A stretch of DNA of 55,552 nucleotides, taken from NCBI GenBank assembly GCA_947258385.1, contig CAMYII010000030.1, forward strand, positions 1 through 55,552. The letters are read 5' to 3'. Numbering within the stretch: position 1 is the stretch's first letter; each line of letters opens with the position of its first letter. Below are positions 8,637 through 17,340 of this stretch, piece by piece. The notes beneath the pieces were generated by a model that was not told the DNA's origin, searched no databases, and was given only the letters and a program-made list of their open reading frames with translations. The stretch is from Acidiferrobacterales bacterium (GTDB lineage Bacteria; Pseudomonadota; Gammaproteobacteria; Acidiferrobacterales; SZUA-150). The translations under genes were made by a program, and so were the position numbers.

Positions 8637-10463
8637 ATGAAACGCATTTTCCAACCTTCCCTTGTCTTGCCCGATCGCTCGCGCCGGCGATTCATTCAAG
8701 GTCTGGCCGCCGGCGGTGCCATCCTGGGGTTGTCGCCCTTGCTCAAACCGGTGTGGGCACGCGAGGCGGCCGCTACGGCCACTGGCATGGCCCCCGTGCT
8801 CTCCGGCACGGAATTCGACCTCACGATTGCCGAGACGGCGGTCAATTTCACCGGTACGCCGCGCATGGCTACCACCATCAATGGCTCGATCCCGGCGCCC
8901 ATCCTGCACTGGCGTGAGGGCGATACCGTGACCTTGCGCGTGACCAACCGACTTACCGTGCCCACATCCATTCATTGGCACGGGATTATCCTGCCCTATC
9001 AGATGGACGGCGTGCCAGGCGTCAGTTTCAAGGGTATTCCGCCGGGCGAAACGTTCGTCTATCGTTTTAAAGTGCAGCAGTCGGGGACCTACTGGTACCA
9101 CTCCCATTCCGGCTTCCAGGAACAGACCGGCATGTACGGGGCCATTATCATTGATCCGGCGCGGGGCAACCGTATCCGGGCCGATCGGGACTATGTCGTG
9201 CAGCTGTCCGACTGGACCGATGAAGACCCGATGAGTGTTTTCGCCAAGCTCAAGAAGCAGAGCGACTACTACAATTTCAACCAACCGACGGCCGTCGATT
9301 TCTTCCGTGACGTGGCCGACAAGGGGATGGGCGCCGCCCTGGACAAACGGCGTATGTGGAACCGGATGCGTATGAGTCCCACCGATCTGGCGGATATTTC
9401 GGCCCATACCTACACCTTCCTCATGAACGGCACCACCCCGGCAGGCAACTGGACGGGCTTGTTCAAGCCGGGCGAGCGGGTGCGGCTGCGCTTCATCGGC
9501 AGCGGCACCCAGAGCTTCTTCGATGTGCGCATCCCAGGTCTGAAGATGACAGTGGTTCATGTCGACGGCCAGGATGTTGAGCCGGTGACGGTGGACGAGT
9601 TCCGTTTCGGTCCTGGCGAAACCTATGACGTGATCGTCGAGCCGAAGGGGGATCGGGCCTACACGATCTTTGCGCAGGCGATGGACCGTACTGGTTTTGC
9701 CCGTGGCACGCTGGCGCCGCGCGCCGGTATGACAGACGAGGTGCCCGCATTAGATAAACCCGAGTGGCTGACCATGGGCGACATGATGGGCACCATGTCA
9801 CACGGTGATATGCCCGGTATGCAAGGCATGGGTGGCATAGATCATAGCAAGCACGCCATGTCCGGTGGGATGGCTAAGGGCGATGTGCAGGACGCACAAG
9901 TGCCGCGAGAGCCAGGGATGGCGGTAGCGGCCGCTGCTCCGATTCGCGTCCGCCACGCCAGGACCGAGTATGGTCCCAGCGTCGACATGCGCGTCGATGC
10001 GCCGCGCACTAATCTGGACGATCCCGGTATCGGTTTACGTAACAACGGCAGGCACGTCCTGACCTATGCGGATCTGCACACCATCGGCGGGCCACTCGAC
10101 AAACGCGGCGCCGAGCGGGAGATCGAACTGCACCTCACCGGCAATATGGAGCGTTATACCTGGTCGATCGACGGTCTCGAGTTCGGCAAGTCCACGCCAG
10201 TCCATTTCCGTCATGGCGAACGGCTGCGCGTGATCCTGCATAACGACACCATGATGACGCATCCCATGCACCTGCACGGCATGTGGAGCGAGTTGCAAAG
10301 TCCGGATGGACGTTTCCTTGCCCGTCGGCACACCATCAGCGTGCAGCCGGCGCAGCGTGTCGGCTTTCTCGTTACTGCGGACGCGCTTGGCCGTTGGGCC
10401 TGGCATTGCCATCTGTTGTACCACATGGATGCAGGGATGTTCCGCGAAGTGGTCGTGGCCTGA
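8637..10463 (+). CDS. copA: CopA-type multicopper oxidase, copper resistance
   Basis: A 608-residue periplasmic multicopper oxidase that should oxidise Cu(I) and bind excess copper. A twin-arginine signal is seen near residue 17 (RSRRRFIQGLAAGG). All four copper-ligand motifs are present: HWHG, WYHSHSG, HPMHLHG and HCHLLYHMDAGMF near the C-terminus. A Met-rich stretch (MGDMMGTMSHGDMPGMQGMG and on) near residues 380-420 is typical of CopA/PcoA and binds Cu(I). ATG at 8637 is preferred because GGAGG lies 10 bases upstream and the twin-arginine signal follows; the frame stays open far upstream, but only as the antisense of cusSR. It is transcribed away from cusR and followed by copB. Confidence 0.95.
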   Translation: MKRIFQPSLVLPDRSRRRFIQGLAAGGAILGLSPLLKPVWAREAAATATGMAPVLSGTEFDLTIAETAVNFTGTPRMATTINGSIPAPILHWREGDTVTLRVTNRLTVPTSIHWHGIILPYQMDGVPGVSFKGIPPGETFVYRFKVQQSGTYWYHSHSGFQEQTGMYGAIIIDPARGNRIRADRDYVVQLSDWTDEDPMSVFAKLKKQSDYYNFNQPTAVDFFRDVADKGMGAALDKRRMWNRMRMSPTDLADISAHTYTFLMNGTTPAGNWTGLFKPGERVRLRFIGSGTQSFFDVRIPGLKMTVVHVDGQDVEPVTVDEFRFGPGETYDVIVEPKGDRAYTIFAQAMDRTGFARGTLAPRAGMTDEVPALDKPEWLTMGDMMGTMSHGDMPGMQGMGGIDHSKHAMSGGMAKGDVQDAQVPREPGMAVAAAAPIRVRHARTEYGPSVDMRVDAPRTNLDDPGIGLRNNGRHVLTYADLHTIGGPLDKRGAEREIELHLTGNMERYTWSIDGLEFGKSTPVHFRHGERLRVILHNDTMMTHPMHLHGMWSELQSPDGRFLARRHTISVQPAQRVGFLVTADALGRWAWHCHLLYHMDAGMFREVVVA

Positions 10464-10496
10464 GCGCGGCGCAATCGAATAGCGGAGAAAGCAAAA

Positions 10497-11480
10497 ATGA
10501 AGAAAAAACGCGTGAATTTTATTGTCGTTGCCATGGTGGCCTTAAGCATGTCAGCTGTTTGGGCACAGGAACCAACGGCACCGGCGATAACAACGACAGA
10601 AATGGACACAATGCCCGGTATGGACCACAGTCAAATGAATCACGGTTCCACACCGGGTGCCACCCAAGATGGTATGTCGGGTTCGGCGCAAGATACCGGG
10701 CATGACATGAAAAATATGAATAAAAGTGATGGGATGGATTCGGCTGGCATGTCCATGCGGGGCGGTTCGGCCCCGGTTGATGCGCGCGACCCCCATGCCT
10801 ATTCGGATGGTTACGACTTCGGGCCAATCCCGCGCCCGCGCCTGGCTGACGAGCATAATTTTGGCTCGGTGCTGGTTAATCGGCTGGAGAGCGTGATGAC
10901 CAGTGACAATACCTCCGCCACCTATGACTTACAGGCCTGGTACGGTCGGGATTACGACCGTGTCGTGTTAAAGGCGGAAGGCGATATCGACAACGGCACG
11001 CTGGAAGAAGCCAGCACCGAGCTGTTGTGGGGGTACGCAGTGGCCACCTTCTGGGATACGCAACTCGGTGTGCGCTACGACAGCGGCGAAGGCCCGGATC
11101 GGACCTGGCTGGCGCTGGGCATACAGGGGTTGGCGCCTTACTGGTTCGAAGTGGATGCCACCGCCTATATCGGTGACGAGGGGCGTACTGCACTGGGTCT
11201 GGAAGCCGAATACGAATTGTTGCTGACACAGAAGCTGATTCTGCAACCCCGTATCGAGGCCAATGCCTATGGCAAGCGCGACCCCGAGCTGGGAATCGGC
11301 AGCGGCCTGTCCGACATGAGCGCCGGATTGCGCCTGCGCTATGAGACCCGCCGCGAGTTTGCCCCTTACCTGGGGGTGGAATGGGCGCGCAAGTTTGGTG
11401 AAACGAAAGACTTCGCGCGGGCTGCCGGCGAAGATCCGAGTGAAACGCGATACGTCGCTGGCGTGCGTTTGTGGTTTTGA
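10497..11480 (+). CDS. copB: CopB, outer-membrane copper resistance protein
   Basis: A 327-residue exported protein. The signal peptide covers about residues 1-23 (ending AVWA). A low-complexity Met/His/Asp region with MDTMPGMDHSQMNHG and MDSAGMSMRGG follows, of the kind used to bind Cu(I). The folded domain begins at DPHAYSDGYDFGP, the standard start of the CopB/PcoB domain, and runs to a beta-barrel-like end closing on Phe (AGVRLWF), as outer-membrane proteins do. It starts 33 bases after copA with GGAG upstream, so it lies in the same operon. CopA and CopB proteins normally act together in periplasmic copper handling. Confidence 0.92.
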   Translation: MKKKRVNFIVVAMVALSMSAVWAQEPTAPAITTTEMDTMPGMDHSQMNHGSTPGATQDGMSGSAQDTGHDMKNMNKSDGMDSAGMSMRGGSAPVDARDPHAYSDGYDFGPIPRPRLADEHNFGSVLVNRLESVMTSDNTSATYDLQAWYGRDYDRVVLKAEGDIDNGTLEEASTELLWGYAVATFWDTQLGVRYDSGEGPDRTWLALGIQGLAPYWFEVDATAYIGDEGRTALGLEAEYELLLTQKLILQPRIEANAYGKRDPELGIGSGLSDMSAGLRLRYETRREFAPYLGVEWARKFGETKDFARAAGEDPSETRYVAGVRLWF

Positions 11481-11558
11481 ATGCGTGTTGCCTCGCTACG
11501 GCAACACAGGTTGTATCGATTTATTTGTGTAAGTTAACCCTAAAAAAGAGAGGTTTGT

Positions 11559-12089
11559 ATGAAAAAGACAATTTCGATTCTGGTTCTTGGTGTTTTGCCT
11601 GCCTTTGCAATGGCGAGCGGCGATCACGCTGGCGGTCATGACATGAGCAGTGGGCACACTATGGAGCAGCAGCACGGTTCCCACGACATGAGCGGCATGT
11701 CGCACGACAGCCATGATGCTGATGCCGGCCGGCCTGGCGATCCTTCCAGGGTCACGCGTACCATCGAGGTGATGATGAACGACACCATGCGATTTGCACC
11801 GGAGCAGCTTAAGTTCAAGGCGGGAGAAACAGTACGTTTCGTCGTGCGCAACGACGGCAAGATCCGGCATGAAATGGTGATCGGCTCGGCGGCTGAACTT
11901 ACAGAGCATGCGGAAATGATGCGCAGCAACCCGGCGATGCAACACGCCGATCCTAATATGGTCTCACTGGCCCCGGGGCAGCACCGCGATCTGGTCTGGC
12001 AATTCGACAAGCCGGGCGGTTTCGATTTCGCCTGTCTGGTACCGGGTCATCTTGAAGCCGGCATGACGGGCAAGATCGAGGTCAAGTAA
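11559..12089 (+). CDS. Periplasmic cupredoxin (CopI-like)
   Basis: A 176-residue exported blue-copper-fold protein. Signal peptide residues 1-19 end AMA, and a His/Met-rich tail follows (GGHDMSSGHTMEQQHGSHDM and on). The cupredoxin domain starts near residue 65. Type 1 copper ligands are visible: His in KIRHEMVIG, then Cys-His-Met in FACLVPGHLEAGM. Proteins of this build, named CopI in some bacteria, contribute to copper tolerance. AGAGAGG precedes the ATG. The gene follows copB by 78 bases and is probably the last gene of the copper operon, since a hairpin follows the stop. The electron or copper partner is not known from sequence. Confidence 0.88.
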   Translation: MKKTISILVLGVLPAFAMASGDHAGGHDMSSGHTMEQQHGSHDMSGMSHDSHDADAGRPGDPSRVTRTIEVMMNDTMRFAPEQLKFKAGETVRFVVRNDGKIRHEMVIGSAAELTEHAEMMRSNPAMQHADPNMVSLAPGQHRDLVWQFDKPGGFDFACLVPGHLEAGMTGKIEVK

Positions 12090-12098
12090 TGAGCGATT

Positions 12099-12133
12099 CT
12101 GCCGGGGAGCCGCGATAGCGGCTTCCCCGGCAG
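12099..12133 (+). terminator. Strong hairpin after the copper operon
   Basis: CTGCCGGGGA-GCCGC pairs with GCGGCTTCCCCGGCAG around GATA, with one bulged base. It begins 10 bases past the cupredoxin stop. No T-run follows, so it may be a processing or Rho-assisted end rather than an intrinsic terminator. Confidence 0.45.
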
Positions 12134-12613
12134 ATGAGTACAAAACAAGGAAGACAAGGTTGCAACGTCGTTACAAGACGGCCCCTGTGTGGTTCTGTAT
12201 ACTTGCCCGCATTACCGGCATCTTCAGTCTGACAACCTTTGGCAGTATGGTAAGATGCAGCCCATCCCCGCTGTGATGGCGGGCGATGGAGCACATCACG
12301 GCCTGTATCCGGTTCGGGCAGCGCAAAGCCGGTATTCGGTAGGATCGCAGTCGTTCAAAACTCCGCGAGACGGTCCCGGTCCCGGTTCTTTTCGCTTGAC
12401 CTGTCAGTAACGCACAGGCCATATGTTGGCACATGAAACATAGTCCTGTCGGCGATCCAAAATAAACGCGGCACAGGCAACCGTTCATCAAATATGCTCT
12501 ATAAGCCTTTCCAATGGGTAATTGTCCATTGCGGCGAGCATCGGAGGGCTTGGCTATAGAAAACATGGGTAGAGCGCGTCTCGGCTCGCTCTGATCCGGG
12601 TAATCTAGTACAG
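12134..12613. other. Intergenic region, 480 bases
   Basis: No convincing gene on either strand. The one regulatory feature I see is the MerR-type promoter-like element at 12406-12436. The distance from it to the next start codon is about 180 bases, leaving room for a long leader. Confidence 0.5.
12406..12436 (+). promoter_or_regulatory. MerR-type promoter, site 2 (CCTGT-N9-ACAGG)
   Basis: TTGACC at 12406-12411, 19 bases, then a poor hexamer ATATGT. The dyad CCTGT-N9-ACAGG is exact and in the same register as the other four sites. It points toward the ClsB-like gene at 12614. The weak -10 makes it less certain than sites 1, 4 and 5. Confidence 0.45.
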
Positions 12614-13792
12614 ATGGGAAACTGCCCCTTCTTCATGGTAATGGTTGAAACAGTTCACCATGACATTTTAAAGATGCCTGATTCGCATTGTGGTGACTAC
12701 TGCGCATGTGTACCGCTGCTCGGGTCGTCTCATGGTTTCTTCGAAATCTTTACAGAAGGCGATCAACTATATAAAAGCATGCTGGCTAGCATTGCCACCG
12801 CACAGCAGCGCGTTGATATGGAAAGCTATATCTTCGCAGACGACGAAGTGGGGTGGTGGTTCGCCGAGGCACTCGCTGAACGGGCACGCGCGGGTGTCAA
12901 GGTGCGACTGCATATTGATGCGGCGGGTTCATTGTTTTGGTCGTCTCGGCGTCTCGAGAACTTCCTGCGGCAAAAGGGTGTGGAGGTGCGCTGGTTTCAC
13001 CGCTGGAGTTGGCGCCAACCGTGGCGCTACAATCGACGTAATCACCGTAAATTGCTGATTGTCGATAATCGCCTTGCTTACCTCGGTGGTTTCAATATTC
13101 ATCGCGTAAACTCATTCGCGGTATACGGGGAAAAGCGTTGGCGGGATACCCATGTCGCGATGCAGGAATCCCTAGCCCTTGTTGCGGCGGAATTGTTCGA
13201 CGCCTTCTGGTGCGGGCATCGGCGTTGGCTGCCGGATACCAGTCTGAGTAGTAGTTCCTTGGTACACAACCATACCCTGACATGCCGCCATAGGTTGCGC
13301 TGTATTTATTCAACTGCATTCGCCTCCGCCCGACGGCACGTCTACCTTACCACACCCTATTTTGTGCCTGACCATATCACCCAGCGTGGGCTCAAGGCTG
13401 CCGCGCGGCGCGGCGTGGATGTGCGCCTGCTCGTGCCCCGCAAGAGTGACGTACGCGTTGCCCAATGGGCGGCGCGATCCGCATACGCCGGCCTGCTGGC
13501 CGCCGGTGTGCATATCTATGAATATCTGCCACGGGTGCTGCATGCCAAGACGGTCGTGGTCGATGGCAATTGGGCGATGGTCGGTACCGCAAATCTGGAT
13601 TATCGCAGTCTGTTTGTTAACTATGAACTCAATCTGGTGACGGGGGATCCCGACCTGTCATCGAAGTTGGAGCGGCAGTTTCTTGATGATCTGGACGTGT
13701 CAGAATGTATTCCGCCCGCGCGGTGGGGAAGACGAGGTTGGAAAGCACGTTTGTCCGAGACAGTGGCCTGGATAGCGCGGCGCTGGCTTTAA
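12614..13792 (+). CDS. Phospholipase D family protein, ClsB-like cardiolipin synthase
   Basis: A 392-residue enzyme with two HKD motifs: HRKLLIVDNRLAYLGGFN near residue 140 and HAKTVVVDGNWAMVGTANLD near residue 312. Two HKD motifs, with GFN and GTANLD following them, define the bacterial cardiolipin synthase/phospholipase D group; the lack of N-terminal membrane helices and the length fit ClsB better than ClsA. It probably transfers phosphatidyl groups to make cardiolipin at the membrane. The start is uncertain: the first 45 residues look unlike the family, and the Met at residue 21 is an alternative. A DUF547 gene follows on the same strand after 131 bases. Confidence 0.85.
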   Translation: MGNCPFFMVMVETVHHDILKMPDSHCGDYCACVPLLGSSHGFFEIFTEGDQLYKSMLASIATAQQRVDMESYIFADDEVGWWFAEALAERARAGVKVRLHIDAAGSLFWSSRRLENFLRQKGVEVRWFHRWSWRQPWRYNRRNHRKLLIVDNRLAYLGGFNIHRVNSFAVYGEKRWRDTHVAMQESLALVAAELFDAFWCGHRRWLPDTSLSSSSLVHNHTLTCRHRLRCIYSTAFASARRHVYLTTPYFVPDHITQRGLKAAARRGVDVRLLVPRKSDVRVAQWAARSAYAGLLAAGVHIYEYLPRVLHAKTVVVDGNWAMVGTANLDYRSLFVNYELNLVTGDPDLSSKLERQFLDDLDVSECIPPARWGRRGWKARLSETVAWIARRWL

Positions 13793-13923
13793 GGACGAAT
13801 GGTCAGGGATTTGGTTCGAACAAGGCATGCGAAGGCGAGCGAGAGTTGTTTCACAATGATCGGTATGGCGAAGCCGGTGGTGTTAAAAGGAGTTCTATTT
13901 CTGATGGCAAGTGGAACGCTTAA

Positions 13924-14751
13924 ATGAAACCAGTCGGCTTGCAAAAGATATCGATGCTGTGGATTGCTGTATTGCTCGCAGTGTCGGCAAGTTCGTCTCA
14001 TGCCGATCCCGCGGAATTCGAGCGTCTGTACGGCGAGTTGCTAGCCAACTATTGGCGTCCACCGGTGAGGATACACGGGATCGATACCACTGTGTTTGAC
14101 TATGCGCAGATGAAACAGGACGCGCAAATGCCGAACTCGCTCTTCAACAGAACGCTGAAAGCAATCGAGCGGGTAACCCCTGAGCAATTGCAAGACTCGA
14201 GCGTGGCCAAGGCGTTCTGGATCAACGCCTACAATTTCGCGGCGATGCGCCTGGTCATCGATCATTACCCTGTGGATTCGATTCGCAGCCTGCGTATCAG
14301 CCTGATTAAATATCCCTGGTCGAAGAAAGCCATCCGTATCGGAAACACCCGCTATTCGTTAAAGCAGATCGAGAAAGAGATCCTGCTCAGGCAGTTCAAT
14401 GATCCACGCATTATATTCGCAGTTAGCTGTGCCGCCGTCAGTTGTCCGGACCGCACTGCAGAGCCTTTTATGGCGCAGCGCCTGGACGGGCAATTGGAGG
14501 CAATGATCCGTCGCTTTTTCAGGAACCCCGGCAAGGGGCTGCGACTGGATCGCGAGACCCGCACCCTGATGCTGTCATGGATCGTGAATAAGGACAGGCA
14601 TCTGTTTCAGGATAACGAAAAGGGCGTGCTCGGCTTCGTGCCGCCCTATCTGGAACCGGAGATCGAAAACTGGTTGAAGGCCAATCCGGTCGAGATAGAC
14701 TATTTCGAGCATGACTGGACGCTGAATGACCTGGCGCAGGCGGATTCATAG
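13924..14751 (+). CDS. DUF547 domain secreted protein
   Basis: A 275-residue protein with a signal peptide (about residues 1-27, ending SSSHA). The DUF547 domain is recognised by FWINAYNFAAMRLVIDHYP near residue 98, by DPRIIFAVSCAAVSCPDR with its conserved cysteine pair near residue 162, and by the closing GVLGFVPPYL. The family has no firm biochemical role, though the Cys and surrounding conserved residues look like an active or metal site. It lies between a ClsB-like gene and a YHS gene on the same strand, probably one transcript. Confidence 0.82.
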   Translation: MKPVGLQKISMLWIAVLLAVSASSSHADPAEFERLYGELLANYWRPPVRIHGIDTTVFDYAQMKQDAQMPNSLFNRTLKAIERVTPEQLQDSSVAKAFWINAYNFAAMRLVIDHYPVDSIRSLRISLIKYPWSKKAIRIGNTRYSLKQIEKEILLRQFNDPRIIFAVSCAAVSCPDRTAEPFMAQRLDGQLEAMIRRFFRNPGKGLRLDRETRTLMLSWIVNKDRHLFQDNEKGVLGFVPPYLEPEIENWLKANPVEIDYFEHDWTLNDLAQADS

Positions 14752-14813
14752 GTACGGAGGACGTTCCACGGTGGCTCGCGCTGACGATCAGTTGCGCAAG
14801 GAGGGTGAGTGGC

Positions 14814-15253
14814 ATGAAGCACGATGAAGAGAAGGTTAAAGATCCGGTATGCGAGAGGTTGGTGGATCCCAAACGTCTGGCGGTCGAGTATTTGCAGTTG
14901 CGTTTTGCTCCGAGCAATGTCGCGAGCGCCTTCTTGCCAACCCCGGCTTATACGTAGGGCGGCCAGGCGTAAAATCGCCGAAACAGGAAGGACCGGAAGC
15001 CATCAGGCGGCGGCGGATGCGATTTACCGCGCCCTTGCCAGCAGGGACGAATAAGGTTTTACAAGACAAATTATCCGCCATGATGGGGGTGAAAAACGTT
15101 ACTGTTGCGGGGGATGCACGGGAGATCATCTATGATCTCTTGCAGGCCATCGCCAAGCAAATTGAGGCGGAGATCATCAAGCTGCTGATCGGGCTAGGTT
15201 ATCTCATGGCGCTGGTCTATCTCTATACCAGTCATGCTATCTTCTTTTGCTAG
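14814..15253 (+). pseudogene. YHS-domain metal-binding protein, frameshifted
   Basis: A strong ribosome-binding site (AAGGAGGG) precedes ATG at 14814, giving MKHDEEKVKDPVCERLVDP, the start of a YHS domain with its first Cys. The expected second half, FCSEQCRERLLANPGLYVG, appears only in another frame. One T added to the TTTT run at 14903-14906 would join the halves. The shifted frame continues through an HMA-like segment (MMGVKNVTVAGDAREIIYDL) lacking CxxC, then runs into a hydrophobic tail ending at 15253 that may belong to the next broken gene. YHS proteins usually bind metals next to copper transport genes. The homopolymer location means a sequencing error is possible. Confidence 0.65.
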
Positions 15254-15596
15254 CGTTCGTGAGGTAGCTCAGGTCGATACAGGCGTGTCGCTGCATGCGC
15301 TGATGAAACTTTCCCATATCCACTTGTTCGGTATCGGACTTATTCTGCTCGGAGTGGGCGCTATTTTTCGAAAAGTAGCGTTGCGTACTCGGCTTAAAAT
15401 GACATTGATCATTGCGCCTTTTGCGGCTGTTCTTGCCGACATCCTGGCCTGGTTCCTGACCAAATGGGATCCTCACTATGCTTATACGGTAATCACAGCC
15501 GGCATAATCCTTGGTTTGGCACTGGCGGGCCAGATTTTGATTTCGTTATATCAACTCTGGTTTCTCCGCCCGCACAGAGTGAATGAGAGCATCTGA
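15234..15596 (+). pseudogene. C-terminal half of a membrane protein with an SHIHLFGI motif
   Basis: 120 codons read SFASVREVAQVDTGVSLHAL, then LSHIHLFGIGLILLGVGAIF and three further hydrophobic helices ending YQLWFLRPHRVNESI. This is the C-terminal part of a bacterial membrane protein family whose longer members carry an N-terminal helix and a cytochrome-like CxxCH segment; some are misnamed elongation factor-1 alpha in databases. The N-terminal half is missing, and the hydrophobic tail just upstream in another frame (KLLIGLGYLMALVYLY) may be its displaced first helix. It is probably a deletion product. The family memory is moderate, so the assignment is tentative. Confidence 0.5.
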
Positions 15597-15622
15597 ATTA
15601 AATACTATTAAGTCCTTCCTCT

Positions 15623-15905
15623 TTGCCCGAAGGTTGTCTCTATGGTAACGGCCACATCGAGGAAACCGAAGTCAATGCCCGCGTGGTGGAAAGCCGGTTG
15701 GAAGAAGGGCGCCAGGTTGTAGCAAACGATCTCTTGGTGAGATTGGATGATGCTGACTTGCAGGTGCGTTTGGCACGAGCCCAAGCGGAGGGCACCGCCA
15801 TTCAACTTGAACAAAGTTAGTGTTAACGAACAGCTGGTGACGTGGGAACATCATTTGCAGGCCGCACGAAAAGATTTGCAGCATGAATATGCACATTGCA
15901 ACGCG
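15623..15905 (+). pseudogene. HlyD-type membrane fusion protein fragment
   Basis: YGNGHIEETEVNARVVESRL followed by EEGRQVVANDLLVRLDDADL and QVRLARAQAE is the biotinyl-lipoyl-like hairpin of HlyD/EmrA-type adaptor proteins. The N-terminal membrane anchor is absent and the frame stops at 15820. A second frame picks up the coiled-coil continuation (WEHHLQAARKDLQHEYA) until about 15905. The fragment ends 8 bases from the 3' end of the diheme cytochrome gene on the other strand. Intact relatives are about 330 residues; about 90 remain here in two frames. Confidence 0.65.
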
Positions 15906-15912
15906 TGCGGCC

Positions 15913-16893
15913 TTAGTGCTGCGGTAGCGTTGCCTCTGGCGGGTCATGGACCCCTTGCTGCTTCAGTTTGCACCGAGCCTGTTCCAAACTCCACTTCGGA
16001 CGCAGCGACATGACATACCAGACTAGTTGCCAGCGCTGCTGCTCGTCGAGAAAGTCAGCGAACGATGGCATCGGGGTGCCGTCGAGGCCCGTAGTGAAGG
16101 TCCGGTAAATGCCCTGCGGGTCGCTTGGGCCCAGAAACTGGCTCGGGTCCGTGAAATCCCGGGGGACGATGGGCAAGTCGTTATCGTCCGTCAGTTCGCC
16201 GGCCGAGGGCCCATCCCCTTTGCCGGATTCGCCGTGGCACTTGGCGCACCGCATCTCCGCATAGACCCGTTTGCCCTGTGTGACCCTGTCCGCTGTCGGC
16301 GCGGGCGGACCGGGGATGACGATAGGCGGTTCCTGGTAGTCACGTTCCTCCCGCCAGCGGTCGGAAAACGTCTTCACATATGCGACGAGGGCCCAGCGGT
16401 CGCGCTCCGGCAGGAACATGAAGGAGGGCATGTCCTGCGCCGGCACGAGCCCGCGGGAGATCGTCTCAAACAGGTCCCGGTCGGTGGGCAGCGAGCCGCT
16501 GGGGGTCGAGCGCAGCTTGAAGACCGCTTCGGTGAAATCCCGCGGTTGTCGTGGCAGCCAGTACTCGGGATTGTACTCGGTGAGCGTCCAGTCGGCCCCC
16601 TGACCATCGCCGTCCGGTCCATGGCAGCGAATACAGAGGCCCCGGTAAAGCCACTCGCCATATCGAAGCAGCGTCCCGGTAACCGGCGGACTTTTACCCA
16701 CCGGGGTGATGTTGCCGGTGGCTGCGGGGTAGTCATAAAATGAAGTCGCCGGTCCGGCTGCGTCTGCCAGTGTAAGGCTCATGGTTACTGATGAGGCAAT
16801 CAGTATGAGGAGATGCATTGAAAAGGGCCGGCGCGTGTGTATGCTGACCTTTTTTCGCCTTGGTAATGCAATTACCCACCCGTACCGCTTCAT
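15913..16893 (-). CDS. Diheme c-type cytochrome, last gene of the ACIII operon
   Basis: A 326-residue exported cytochrome c. A hydrophobic signal or anchor is near residues 26-46. Two class I domains follow, with heme motifs CIRCH near residue 87 and CAKCH near residue 225, each followed by a distal Met-bearing segment (DMPSFMFLP and GTPMPSFADFL). ATG at 16893 is preferred because it overlaps the TGA of the upstream gene (ATGA), which implies translational coupling, and because the export signal follows. It likely accepts electrons from Alternative Complex III and passes them to a terminal oxidase; this is inferred from operon position. It differs from the monoheme ActE at 18426 in length and heme number. 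Confidence 0.85.
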   Translation of the reverse strand: MKRYGWVIALPRRKKVSIHTRRPFSMHLLILIASSVTMSLTLADAAGPATSFYDYPAATGNITPVGKSPPVTGTLLRYGEWLYRGLCIRCHGPDGDGQGADWTLTEYNPEYWLPRQPRDFTEAVFKLRSTPSGSLPTDRDLFETISRGLVPAQDMPSFMFLPERDRWALVAYVKTFSDRWREERDYQEPPIVIPGPPAPTADRVTQGKRVYAEMRCAKCHGESGKGDGPSAGELTDDNDLPIVPRDFTDPSQFLGPSDPQGIYRTFTTGLDGTPMPSFADFLDEQQRWQLVWYVMSLRPKWSLEQARCKLKQQGVHDPPEATLPQH

Positions 16894-17333
16894 CGTTTGG
16901 GCTCCATCTCTTCGATAACCGTTTCCTGTCGGTCCGCATGGCGGACGTCCTTCGAGTCCGCGAAAGCGAGCTGGATGTTGCCACGGCAATGGGGACAGAG
17001 GTCCCAGTAAGGCCATGGTGTCCTCGTGTCCGCAGCCAGGATCAATGCATGCCGGCACAGCGGACAGATCCCTTCTACCGCCGATAGCTGCTCGGTTGTC
17101 CGGTAGCGCCAATAAGCGAGCACCGGCCCGGCCACCAACAGCAGCGGCACCAGCACGAAATGAGCGATCGGGATGGCCACGGCCGCGGCCGCCAGCAACC
17201 ACAGCGAGATCCAGGTACCGATCGCCCGTTTCAACCGCTCGTGTCTCGTAAACCGCGATCCGTGCAGGGTGCCCGAAGTGCTTCGGTCTTCCTTTGCCGT
17301 GATCGCCACCGCTTGTGCAATCTTTTGCACCAT
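16890..17333 (-). CDS. Membrane protein with a zinc-ribbon-like four-Cys tail
   Basis: A 147-residue protein of no family I recognise. Two adjoining hydrophobic segments lie at about residues 38-77 (WLLAAAAVAIPIAHFVLVPL and on). A cytoplasmic-looking tail carries CPLC near residue 95 and CPHC near residue 118, spaced as in a zinc ribbon. It sits inside the ACIII operon between actF (7-base gap) and the diheme cytochrome (ATGA overlap), so it is co-expressed with the complex. It might be an assembly factor or extra subunit, but that is only context. It could instead bind an iron-sulfur or heme cofactor during maturation. Confidence 0.7.
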   Translation of the reverse strand: MVQKIAQAVAITAKEDRSTSGTLHGSRFTRHERLKRAIGTWISLWLLAAAAVAIPIAHFVLVPLLLVAGPVLAYWRYRTTEQLSAVEGICPLCRHALILAADTRTPWPYWDLCPHCRGNIQLAFADSKDVRHADRQETVIEEMEPKR

Positions 17334-17340
17334 CCCGTTA

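Noticed and set aside
16027-16743. Plus-strand frame of 238 codons
   Set aside because: Antisense of the diheme cytochrome, which has two CxxCH motifs and operon coupling.
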